From positions 45,486,832 to 45,550,831 of the forward strand of contig CM037869.1 of the NCBI GenBank assembly GCA_021292105.1: a DNA stretch of 64,000 nucleotides, written 5' to 3'. The first letter of the stretch is position 1, and every line of letters starts with the position of its first letter. The notes under the pieces are model-generated. The model searched no databases and was not told the DNA's origin. It saw nothing but the letters and a program-made list of their open reading frames with translations. Source of the stretch: Anadara kagoshimensis (lineage: Eukaryota > Mollusca > Bivalvia > Arcoida > Arcidae). The position numbers and the translations under genes were made by a program. Shown here piece after piece: positions 42,622-53,600 of the stretch.

Positions 42622-43935
42622 ATATTGTGTTTGGAAAAATATTGCATTTTTATGTTTTAATTTCATGTGATCAGATGATCTGGTGGGATCATGGTATTTT
42701 GAAACACAGTCGATACCACACAATAGGATTCGTCATCGAAGTACTTGAGCAATGCCCCCTTAGATTGCGCTGTACAGTTTAGAAAGTATTTATGCCGAAT
42801 ATTTACGGAATAACGTAATTTTACAGGAACATGTCAAGTACTGCAATTCGGTGCCCAATGGAAGTCATAATTTTTCCTCTAAAATTTTCGAGGTGGGGTG
42901 GCGGGATCACGTGGCACGATGGAAAACTGTGTTGTAGGCTTTAGGACAGCCATGCTAGATCGTGACAAAAATTTAAAGTACGCGTCAACAATGGAGTTTT
43001 CAAAAATGAATATTATTCGATTTTGGCACAGTAGTTTTAGATGAGAAAAGTTTGAGAGAATTTGTTATTTGTTAAAATTAACACATTATGGAGAAAACTA
43101 CACAAAAGGAAAAAGGGAAAATCTGTTCCAATGTTAAATGGGTTTGTATTTACATTCTATAGATACAAGCCGAAAGTTTGGATTTCCCCTTATATAACCT
43201 TTGTAAAACAGCAGTTTTGACAGTCTTAGTACTTAGTGATTTGTTAACGTATGTATGTGAAAGGACTATTTGCATTTTTAGTATTGAATATTTTTCCAAA
43301 TGTCATAATAGATAAAAGGTTAGTTGAACGGAAAGTTTAAAACACATGAAAAGACTTGGAAAAATACAATTTCTTGAAATGAGGACGTATTCAATACATG
43401 CAATAAAAATACTAAAAACTACTACATGTATAAAAATTTAGTGCGGTGTGATTACAAAGCACTTTCGAAGAAAACCACATCAATTTATCAGTTCAGTTTT
43501 GAAATACTAAAATATCTTAAAATTGGAAAAAATCCGATTTTTTGTGAGTGTATTCAAAGATTATTTTATCTTTTGTGTAACGTCCATTTCCAACCACAAA
43601 AAGATATCTCATAATATCATTTGATGTAGAAAAAGAATTTTAGTTGTGCTGTGAAACATATGCTTATAGTTCTTAGTGTCTGAAACATTTTTGCCATGGA
43701 CAACAGTCGGTTTCTGAAATGTATAAAGGGAGATAACCGTGTCTTTTGAACTGTAATGTTATTGTGTCAAATGTACATACGTTTACTCCCTCATGAAAAG
43801 TATTTCCTTAGCTAAACTTGGTAATATATAATTTGGTCCTTTTGGGTATCTTTTCAACATCTTGAACACTATTTTGATTTTATAATTTTGGGCCAAGCGC
43901 TATTGATGAGGAATTGTATTCCGAAACGGTCTGTG
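42622..43935. other. GPCR 3' flank, no other gene seen
   Basis: AT-rich. AATAAA at 43402-43407 is the first canonical polyadenylation hexamer seen downstream of the GPCR. No SINE or TIR element recognised. Confidence 0.45.
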
Positions 43936-44604
43936 GGACCCCTATATGTAGTAACTACCACAAATGTAGTAACGGTCACAAATGTAATAAAATTGTGTCA
44001 CATATGTAGTAACGAACCACAAATGTAGTAAGGTTTGTCACATATGTAGTAAATGTTGGTCACAAATGTAGCAAAATTTTACCACAAATGTAGCAACAAA
44101 ATCTTACCACAAATGTAACAACTTAATTTTACCACAAATGTAGTAAAATTTAAAAAAATGATAAAATATATTTTTTTCAATATTGGTAATATCTTGGCTA
44201 GTGTTAATTAATGACAAGCACTGTGGTTTCTCTGTTAGGTAATTTAAGGTATATCTGTCGGGTAATTTAAGGAATTAAACCCCAAACCCATATTATGCCT
44301 CGGTTTCAACCATGTTAAGCCAGAGTCAAATGCAAGTAGATTTTTCAGTTCTAAGCTACTCATAACGATGTGGAACGTCACGGTTCATGTTCATGTGAAC
44401 AGTCATTTTCAGCTCTAACAAGGCTACTACAAGGAAGTCCCGAGATGAATTTCACGTCCCCAGTACATTTATTAGTTGCCACTTCGAAGATATATATATA
44501 TATTTGTTATTTTTGGTCACACCCCTATCTGACCAAGACTTAAAAATGGTATTTTAAAAGGAAAGCTATTAGGGTAATTTGGAAAAGACCCTAAAACCAG
44601 GTGT

Positions 44605-44715
44605 GACGCGTTAAAGAATCTTAGCGCATTCCATTGCACTCCATGGGTCAAACTTTCTGCCACTTCTCATATAGCTGGTGAAGTCTTGATATAAGTGGAA
44701 CATTCATTCAATTAA
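44605..44715 (+). mobile_element. SINE family A 3' fragment
   Basis: GCGTTAAAGAATCTTAGC and GCTGGTGAAGTCTTGATA, then ATAAGTGGAACATTC, match the end of the family A body. Confidence 0.65.
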
Positions 44716-45264
44716 CGGATCGATACTCTTGCAAATTACACATGACGTCGGATCGACATTGAGATTTGTATATTTATCAAAAGTTTTAAAAACGTGTAAC
44801 CTTTGCACAAATCAAAATAGTGTGTTGGTGGGGATGAAGTGGGGGGGGGGGAGATGCGTACATAACTAGACAATAACAAAATAAAAAATTCTGATAATGG
44901 CTAAAGTATGAGAACCATCACTTAAAACTTTGAAAAAGCCAAATTGCTTATTATGTCCGTTTTTTTGTTTTGTTTTTTATTCGGGGGGGGGGGGGGGTGT
45001 GTTGCATTGTCCATATAGTTGGTCAAATTGCAATATTCAGCAGGAAACTGGACATCCACGCATAGCAATGCAAATTAAAAACAATAGGCTAAGAATTTAG
45101 TTACAAAATAAAACAATCTGGAATTTTTTTAACACTTCCGTTTAATTTAAACCGCAGACAAAAGAGAAAACCTTAAACAAGTACCACACTATGATCTGTT
45201 TTTAGCGGATTGGGTACGCAACTAGCCTGTGAGAAGTGCACTTAAACACTAAGCAGGGTACAAG

Positions 45265-45497
45265 AGTTGAGAGTTGAGTAATGGTGTTTAACGTCCCAGT
45301 CAAGAATATTTCACTTATATTGAGACGTCGCCAGCTATAGGCGAAGGTGCAGAAACTTTGCCTGTGCGTTGCGCTGATGGCATTATACAGCAGGGTTTTT
45401 TAGCGTGCCATGCCCACAGTGACACAGGGTCTCGTTTTTTGTAAGTTCCCATCCGAAAGAATCGTGACTTTCATTTCGTTATGCAGAGTGCTTGTCG
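45265..45497 (-). mobile_element. SINE family A, 5' truncated
   Basis: On the minus strand: body from AAGCACTCTGCATAACG through GGGCATGGCACGCTAAA to GGACGTTAAACACCATTAC and a CTCAACTCTCAACTC tail. The tRNA head is missing. Confidence 0.88.
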
Positions 45498-45617
45498 AAA
45501 GAACAAGATACACCATATATGATTACAGACGTTCTATTTTACAGACTAACACATCTTATAAAATGCAGTTCATATACTTCAATAACGATATATACGAAGT
45601 ATTGTAAATGCAACAGA

Positions 45618-45618
45618 C

Positions 45619-45679
<61 letters not shown>
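45618..45679. repeat. GA microsatellite
   Basis: About thirty GA units, following a GACA repeat. Confidence 0.97.
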
Positions 45680-45681
<2 letters not shown>

Positions 45682-45846
45682 ATTTCAGCGAAGCAAAATG
45701 AAACGTGAACTTGATCTGTAACACATTATGGTAGACCTACATGCGAAATCAGTTCATATGTGGTGCAAGCTTTTACGAAAAAAAAACCTGCAGAAAGCTG
45801 TTATTTCAATCAAATCATCAAAGACAATTGCAAAGGATCGGCCTAG

Positions 45847-46342
45847 CAGGGGCGTAGCTAACTATGAGGCAACCGAGGCAACTGCCTCGGTAAAAGTTAG
45901 AAAGTATATTATATTTTTTACAGAAACACAAAAAATTAGAAAAGGATAAAAAATAATTTATAGAGAACAGATATACTAGTAGTTAGTAAATATGATAAAC
46001 TGCTGTATTTCCGATGACTGACTTAATGAAAATCTCCAGTAAAACTTGAGTTACTATGTTGTTTTATTTGTTCAACTGTATGTACAATGTTCGGTTTAGT
46101 CAAAGTTTTGCTTTGCCTTTTTGACAATGTTTATATTTATAAGCACGGGGTGATATGTTTGTATTTAAATTTATAAGTTTTATTTTATATTTATTAATAT
46201 CATTTAACTGCAAGTGTCACATTCAGGTGTTGCCAGAAAGCACTATTTATTGCCATTATTTTATTTTTTGGGGGAAGCATGCCCCTGGACCCCCTACTTC
46301 TATTTTTGCCTCGGTTGTAATTGGGTCCTATCTACGCCCCTG
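45847..46342. mobile_element. 496-bp TIR element (CAGGGGCGTAG), hAT-like ends
   Basis: Termini CAGGGGCGTAGCTAACTATG and CTACGCCCCTG with subterminal matching of GCAACTGCCTCGG/TGCCTCGG. CCTAG flanks both ends (45842-45846 and 46343-46347). CAGGGGCG is a common hAT terminus; the 5-bp flank is shorter than the 8 bp typical for hAT, so the superfamily is uncertain. No transposase. Confidence 0.8.
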
Positions 46343-46568
46343 CCTAGTATCTGAAAGTGTTTAGGAAACAATGTGGAAAACTTATAATTGACTGATGGAC
46401 GGACGGAGGGACCGACCAACAGCATTATACTTCCTACGTCTTAAGTTTCGTAGAGTATAATAATAAATACATGTACCCTACTAAAATCTGCCAAAATACA
46501 GAAAACCCAGAAATTTAAATTTAAAAAACTGAATTTTACATGTACTTTACAAACCGAAGTATAATGAA

Positions 46569-46620
46569 AATAAGAGGCCAATTGGCATTATCGCTCATCG
46601 CATAATACATAACATACGTA
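46569..46620 (+). repeat. Helitron-type 5' end remnant
   Basis: AATAAGAGGCCAATTGGC then ATTATCGCTCATCGC resembles the 5' end of the element at 54342 (AACAAGAGGCCCATGGGCC, TACGCTCACC). Confidence 0.4.
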
Positions 46621-46824
46621 CAGGGGTAACACCCCTACAAGGATTATCAGATACTAGTAGTTATTTATTACATGTATATCTGAATTACTATTAGATCATT
46701 GTTTAATGTGCCGATTTATGTGACACTAATAGTTTTCAAGTAAATAGAAAAAACCCAGCAAAATTAACAATTTATACATACATTTTTCTTTGGTAGTTTG
46801 GTTATATCGGAATCAGAGCCACTT

Positions 46825-46925
46825 CTATCGGGATAGAATTCCCTTCTATCTGGTTAAAAGTCACTTCTAACGCGTTAAAAGTCACTTCTATTGGAACAAC
46901 AGTCGCTTCTATCGGGTTAGAACAC
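46825..46925. repeat. About 25-bp tandem repeat (AGTCACTTCTATCGG)
   Basis: Four to five imperfect units near the right end of the 3.2-kb element. Confidence 0.75.
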
Positions 46926-47395
46926 ACCTTAATTAAATGTTGGTTTCTAACTTTCAGATTTCAAAATTTTCGTTACTACATATAGCGGTTTTCATTTACT
47001 ACATTTGTGGTAACAAAAATTGTTACTACATTTGTGGTAATGGTCGTTCCTACATTTGTGGTTCGTTACTACATATGTGACACAATTTTATTACATTTGT
47101 GACCGTTACTACATTTGTGGTAGTTACTACATATAGGGGTCCAACACGGTCGTCTAGTGCTTTAAAATTAACACTGGTATAATTTGTAATTTAATCTAAT
47201 GATGGCATGTCACCTGTACATTTTAGTAACTATTAAACAAACCATTGATAAAACATGTTAAAATTTATTATAGCTGACAAATTCTTGCAAAGCCATTTAC
47301 TACATTTATTGGGGGGGAGGGGGGGGGCTCCAAACATTTTGTTAATGCCGGTATATACTAGTATCAAATTTGAACTCAATATAGATTGAGGATCA

Positions 47396-47712
47396 CCGCA
47401 TAAGCTCGGTCGGTAGTAACAGTACTAACTCGTCCGTATTTCGGAGATAGGGGCGAATCCTGGCCGAGTCTGACAAAGTTTCGATTGTACTCTCGCCAAA
47501 CACTTGAACTTTAGAAATAAAACTCGCCGGAAGAGACCTTAAAAACTAAAGCCTCATGTCACGGTAGGCGTGAAACGCTAAGGAACCCTCCCTGTACATT
47601 GCTCTGAGTGAACCGCAAAGGTCCAAATTTTTGTTACTTCACCTATATCTGGTGACGTCCCAATATAAGTGAAATATTCTTGACTTGGACATAAAACCTA
47701 TTTCAATCAAAA
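47396..47712 (+). mobile_element. SINE family A, with an extra 3' end copy
   Basis: Diverged head CATAAGCTCGGTCGGTAG, B box GGGGCGAATCCTGGCC, body TCATGTCACGGTAGGCGTG and end CCCAATATAAGTGAAATATT. A second short copy of the 3' end follows at about 47727-47775. Confidence 0.8.
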
Positions 47713-47861
47713 TGTCTGTCATTTCATCTTTTGCTGATGGCATCCCAATATAAGTGACATATTGACTTGGGCATAGGCCAACCAATCCATTGTCTAAATG
47801 CAACATATACCATTACAGGTAGTAAAACAGATCTAGCACTCTAGGAAGTGATTGAATTGAG

Positions 47862-48095
47862 TTGAGTTGAGTTGAGAAATGATGTTTTACGTTCCAGTAA
47901 AGAATATTTCACTTATATCGAGGTGGTCATGCAGTTCAGGAATGGAGAAAACCGGCTAAAACCACCTACCTTAGGTAAGCAAACTGACATACTTTCTCAC
48001 TCGAAAATCAATCCGAGTAGTATTCGAACCTATGCGGTGACAGGTGCTGTGAGTGCGTGTTTTGGACCACTCGGCTACTATGACCCCTAGGAAGC
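47862..48095 (-). mobile_element. tRNA-derived SINE, family C
   Basis: Minus-strand head GGGGTCATAGTAGCCGAGTG, B box AGGTTCGAATACTACTCG, and a tail of GTTGAGTTGAGTTGA repeats at the opposite side. Confidence 0.82.
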
Positions 48096-48416
48096 GATTG
48101 AAATGGTCTTGGCAAAGAAACACCAGAATTAAATAATAATAATAAAAATAATAATAAAACATACATTACACAATTTGTTTCAACTTTTATAAATTAATAC
48201 AATGTTTACAAATTATCAGCTAATGATGTCACATTAAAATAATTAATTGCACTTAAAATTATGACTGTATTGCACTTAAACGAAATTTATCGACTGATGT
48301 TAAACATACGCTTTGTAAGCTCATATTTCTTACATGTTATTCCAAAAAGGATTTTCTAATTGACAATAAAAATAATATTTCTCTCTGCTAACAATTGAAA
48401 AGCAGTTCTTTGTAGA
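48096..48416. other. No recognisable feature
   Basis: AT-rich intergenic DNA with an ATT/TAA run near 48135. Confidence 0.5.
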
Positions 48417-48648
48417 CAGTGCAGACCTGTCGAAAGTTTAACACTATACCATCAAATTAGTGCCAAATCGTCAGCTCGCCCCGGCTTCTCTTAAGCTTTA
48501 TCGTGGCAGCTTTTCGGCAGATTTTATCTACCTCTCGGCAGATGTTCTGCCACTAGCTAGTGTTCCATTATCACGGTCACTTGGTAGCCGAGTTTCAACT
48601 CCTTTTTGTTAGCTCAGTGTTTTAAACTGTAGACAGGTCTGTACTGTA
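48417..48648. mobile_element. MITE family 1
   Basis: Good copy: ACAGTGCAGACCTGTCGA at the left and GACAGGTCTGTACTGTAG at the right; interior with CAGCTTTTCGGCAG. Confidence 0.9.
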
Positions 48649-49324
48649 GGCAGGTGCGACCCACTTTCATGTCGAGAAACTTACAATTACGCGTCAATCA
48701 TTGAATAAAAGAAAAAAAATTGCAATGAAACCAAAATTGAAAATCCAAACTGTTTAGAATTTACCAGAATCATTTTAATATTCTAATTATTCTTACAAAT
48801 GTTAAAAAAAACCATTTGGCATTGATATTCATTATTTCCGAAATTTGCAACAAAACAAAATTAAAGATACAAACAGATTACGAATTATTCTGTTGTCGAT
48901 CTTAATAATATTAAAAACATTTCACATAGACAGTCATTATTTTTAATGAAAAAGCGGTATGTCTGCAATTAGGTTTTTTAATATAGTTTATAAAAAGCAG
49001 AGACGCCAGTTGGAGGTAGATAGGTTATAGGGCTATATGATGAAGCAGTAATGCAATGTGAAGTAAGAGGTAGAGAGGTCACGAAATGCTTCATTAGAAA
49101 TATTTTATCTTTATATGTTTAACAGGAAAATTTACACTTAGGTAAGTTAAAGTATTATCAACACATTGAATTAGTAAAATATAGATATATAACAAAAAAG
49201 ATAAATAAAAAAAGGGTAAGCATGAACAAAAACACACATAACGAATCACTTGAATGAAAAACAAATCAAAATCAAAGGCAGAATTATTTTAAATCTGAAT
49301 GTAGGACTACCGACTTGTGACGGG

Positions 49325-49762
49325 TACAGTACAGGTCTGTCGAAAGATAAACACTTTTCTCACATATGTGACATGGAAATGCCTTGTTTTTACCCATGTG
49401 GGATTTCCTTGTCTCAGCCTAGGGTTGAGACATGCTACGCGCTAAGCCTAAGAAACACGCAATTTCTGTGATCCTAGAAACATTCAATTGATTTTTAAAA
49501 GAATAAGGTTTGAGAAAAAGAATCAACCGCTACTGGTCATATGAGATAGGGATATTTCAACCTTCGGTCTTATATATTTGGTCCAGAACGAGGGTTTATT
49601 AATCTAATGAATTTGTACCAAAACGGCCCCTTCTCGACCCCATATTACCTACATGTATTTCAGTCAGTAGCTATCCATATCTCGGCTACTCGATCAGCAG
49701 CCAAACTTGACTGTTTTAATTTTTTCAGCTCGGTGTTAAACTTTCTATATGCCTGTACTGTA
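49325..49762. mobile_element. MITE family 1, enlarged copy
   Basis: Left TACAGTACAGGTCTGTCGA, right TATGCCTGTACTGTA. At 438 bp it is about twice the usual length, so other DNA has probably entered between 49350 and 49660. Confidence 0.7.
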
Positions 49763-50432
49763 ACGGTCAGAATAATAAATGTCTAGTAAAGTCCTAACAA
49801 GTCTAAAATCTAAAACTTTTAGATATATTATGAGTTCGTAATCACTTTGGTTGTCAAAATTTCAGTTAAAAAGTCTTTAGGTTTATGTTGATTTCCAAGA
49901 ATACTGCTGTATAAAAAACAATACTAATTAAAACATATAGGTTTCTACTACTGTTCGAATCATTATTTCGGTGACAGCAAATTATGCTTTTTTCATGGCG
50001 TCACCAAGAACATCACTTCCAGTGTAAACATCACTATTTTCGACATGTATAATCCCCATGGAGCCAATATTTTCCTTTCTACAGATGTAAAGTTGTGCAA
50101 AGAGATTTACAGTTACGACTCGGCAAAAGTATGGAACAATATCAAATAGTATATACGTTTATTTTTTTTCTATGGAAATAAAGCATAATTCACGATCACA
50201 AAATTAGTGATATGGCAAAAGTTAATAATTTAATTTCGCAAAATTGTCATTTTATGCCTTTGTTTCTCAAGGCTCATGGATCAGACCCAGAGGGCCCAAA
50301 TTTACCAAATTAAAAACAAATATTATCACAGATTTGAAGCAATTATCACAGCCAGTTACGTTCACATATTATGAGGAATGACATGAGTATTAACAATCTC
50401 AAACTGTAAAAGTATTAAAACTCTGGATGACA
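49763..50432. other. SLC22 3' flank
   Basis: No gene. On the minus strand AATAAA occurs at 50157-50162, about 270 bases past the SLC22 stop codon, and is a plausible polyadenylation signal. Confidence 0.5.
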
Positions 50433-50642
50433 TCACAATAATGGCGTCTTGTCGTTGACCTCGTTGTCCTTGGGGTCGTACTTGGAAGTTGACACTGTGG
50501 TTACAATCGTGGTTTCGGCATGGTCCTCCAACGTATCCGGAAGTATCTGGTTCCGTGTTTCCGGTAAGAACAATGTACACAAAGCGGAAAACGACATCAA
50601 ACCGCCACAGAGAAAGAAAACTAATCCGGGTACTGACTGTCC
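50433..50642 (-). CDS. SLC22A-like: SLC22 last exon
   Basis: Acceptor TTCTTCACAG|GGACAG. Encodes the last membrane helix (GLVFFLCGGLMSF), then LPETRNQILPDTLED and a hydrophilic tail ending KTPLL and TGA. Confidence 0.95.
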   Translation of the reverse strand, partial: GQSVPGLVFFLCGGLMSFSALCTLFLPETRNQILPDTLEDHAETTIVTTVSTSKYDPKDNEVNDKTPLL

Positions 50643-53600
50643 CTGTGAAGAAAAATAAAATAAATAAATAAATAATTAATTAAATAAATAAAAATGAGAG
50701 TGATAAAGGCTCTAACCCCGGTTTCACAATAATTCTTTAGCTAGGCTTGTCCTTAACTTAAATTTAGCAAATTTGGCTAATCTTTTTTGGAGCTGCTTAT
50801 AAATATTTTTGTCAAATTAACAACATGATAACTATTTGAAATTCTGGCAGACGCTAGCCGTCTGAAATCTGATAGCCGGTGGTATGTTAAGGAAAATTAT
50901 CTAAGGAATGATTGTAAAACTGGGACCAGGGCGATCGCACGAGAGTAATTTGCATTTAGTTTAAATTAGTTCACTTGAAGCAAAATACCCCAATTCGGGC
51001 TCAGATGAGCTAAAGAGCACAAAAGGAAAATTTGAAGCACCAGAAACACAACAAAAATATAAACCAAACAGTTAAACATCTCCGATTTGATGTAGAATGT
51101 CAAAGTAGTTGGCACTTAGATAATTTGAGGCCTCAGTGGTTGACCGGTCTAGAGTACATGCTTACGATAACAGAAATTCTTGCAGCTTAAGTTCGAGTTC
51201 GAGTTCCACTCGGGCAGATTCTATTGCAAGACAGTTCACCAGTTTTCTTGCCGGTTGTATGTTGTATTTACATTTCTGTTTCTACCATCAAGAACTGACT
51301 GCCTAAATTTAAGTGAACGAATCTTTACTGGGCGTTAGACCATAAAACTAGCCATGATTTCATCATACTTGACAATGACCAGAGCAACAAAAATATTATA
51401 TGACGTCCCATAAATCCATGTTCCTTTCACACAATTTTGACTACACACGTGACGGGTGTAGCTAGCTAAACGCGAGGTGATTACCCTTCACAGCATCGGC
51501 CTCACTTCCCTGGTGGAAGTTCACGTGTCTAACCTAAATTGTCAGTTCCAAAGTTTTTACTTTGCTTCTGGATTATGGTTCGGACATGGATTAGTATGTT
51601 TGTTTTTGATAAGAATGCAGGATCAACGCTTACTTAGAACATACATTATAGGATAACAGAAAATGTTCTTTGTATTAGATATACTTACCGCCATGATGAC
51701 TTGAGGTGCCACCATACCACTGATACGGGAAAGTGAGTTAACAAAACCATAACCATTATTTCTACAAATCAAAGATATATAAATTAACATAAGTCGAACT
51801 TCGAATTCAAACACCTATTAACATTAATAATGTATCAAGAATTCGTGTCCAAAGCTGGCCAGTTTCAAAATTATGTAATTTTGCAATGTTCAAACTGGTG
51901 TTTACTATAAAGAACTGCAAATAAAGATCAATTATCTGGAATCTAGAGAATGTATGGTGGGTACAAAGAAGAGAGAAAAGTAAGGGTTGATTGAGAGTAC
52001 AGCAGCATCAGGGGAAAAGATCTGTCCAGAAATAAAACGCACAAATAAAGGTAGGACCTACATGTACTCATTAAATACAGTACAGGCCTGTCGAAAGTTA
52101 ACGATGAGCTAGAGAAAAGGAGTTAAGCTTTGATAACGAGTGACTGATATATAAAAAGTTAGTGATTACATATTATACCAGTTTTAATATAAGAGCACCA
52201 AACGACTGTTGACTGTGTTTGGACCAAAATTGTGAAACCAATTTTTTTTCAAGATGTTGAAAAAAGACCAAAGACCCAAAAGACCATAATATATTTTACA
52301 TTTCATAAGCTAAGGAAATACTTTGGATAAGGGATTATATACCACAACACTGTCAAGAGATATATCAGCAGCTGCTGAAAATCTCTCGAGATATAACTTA
52401 CAAATGAACCGATATTCTTCCAATTCGGTACTAGTCTCGTGTTAAACTTTCGACACTGTAAATAAGTCAATTACTTTGTATTTTTTACTTTAAACTTATC
52501 TAGTACTTTTGTACTTTTGCACTTTGTCAATTTCATTTACGAAATTTGGTTTAACAGTTTGTTGAGTTTCATATTAATTAAACACCTGTAGTTAACAGAA
52601 ATCAAAAGATTATAATTAATACTGCAAAAATTAGATTGTTTATCACACAACTGTTCATATTTAGCTGTCAATATCGTTAACACAGTATTAAATCATAAGC
52701 GACAATACACCATTAAAACTCACATTCAAGGGAATGGCACTACTGATTAATTTGATTAAATGATTAAACCATTAAACAGAAAACACCAAGTCATTAGAAA
52801 CACAAATTGCCGTGAATGTTATAAACGATACGTACATGTATATGTTAATCACCATTGTAATACAGTCAAACCTGTCTACAACGACCACCCAGGTTGCCTT
52901 TAGATACAGGTTCAGATAATATGAATAAAGAACAATTGGGATACAACTCTACTGGCTTTTATAAGCAGGTGGTCCTTATAAAGTGGTGGATTTAAAGCAG
53001 ATTGGATCAGACATCATTCTGTGGAAAGTGCAAGCACAGCACAACATGAGCAAATTAACAAAATTTCGTTGATTGCATTCCGTTTACCTGTAATCTTTTT
53101 AAATAATAGTTTTAAATTCCATTTAACTGATACTATATCGAAAACTGATAACAGAATATTTAACATACTGCAAATGATGTGTGACAAGGAACCATGGAAT
53201 ATGGGAAAATAGAATCCAATATTCGCTTAATGTCCAAAAAGAACAAGTAAATTCAATGAATTAAGATTTCTTGCCAACAGGTTTTTTTTTGTAATTTGCA
53301 CTTATGTTTAATAACTCCCAGGAACATGGGCAAACCATCTGACATTAACGATATGCGCATCTGCCATCAATGTGGATGCTTTGCACCAAGTTTCATGAAA
53401 TAGTGCTTCATTGTTTTGGAGAATTTGCGCTGACAATAATTTCGGATAGACGGAAACTCAAGTTTAATATCCCCCTCTTTCTTCAAATGGCGAAGGATAA
53501 AAATTCAAACATACCAAAGGTCAAAAGGATATGAATTTGTACTATATGGGCATCTGTTTCATGGAACAACATGCAGAGTGTCTGTATTTCAAGAATACAT

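Larger units (their letters stand above)
43936..47142. mobile_element. 3.2-kb element with 93-bp TIRs and CCACAAATGTAGTAA subterminal repeats
   Basis: The first 93 bases (GGACCCCTATATGTAGTAAC...) recur exactly in inverse at 47050-47142. Inside the left end (43950-44160) the motif CACAAATGTAGTAA is iterated about nine times, and at the right (46970-47130) about six times. Imperfect flanks ACGGTCT and ACGGTCG may be target duplication. No transposase frame is visible. The interior contains a SINE (45265-45497), a GA run (45618-45679) and a smaller TIR element (45847-46342). Confidence 0.9.
50643..51688 (-). other. SLC22 intron: MITE, SINE, dispersed repeat
   Basis: Holds an AAAT tract, a family 2 MITE (50714-50930), a family C SINE (51123-51350) and the CTTCCCTGGTGGAAG repeat (51395-51610). 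Confidence 0.8.

Noticed and set aside
41539..42723. Several minus-strand ORFs opposite the GPCR
   Set aside because: Antisense shadows of the 382-codon receptor frame.
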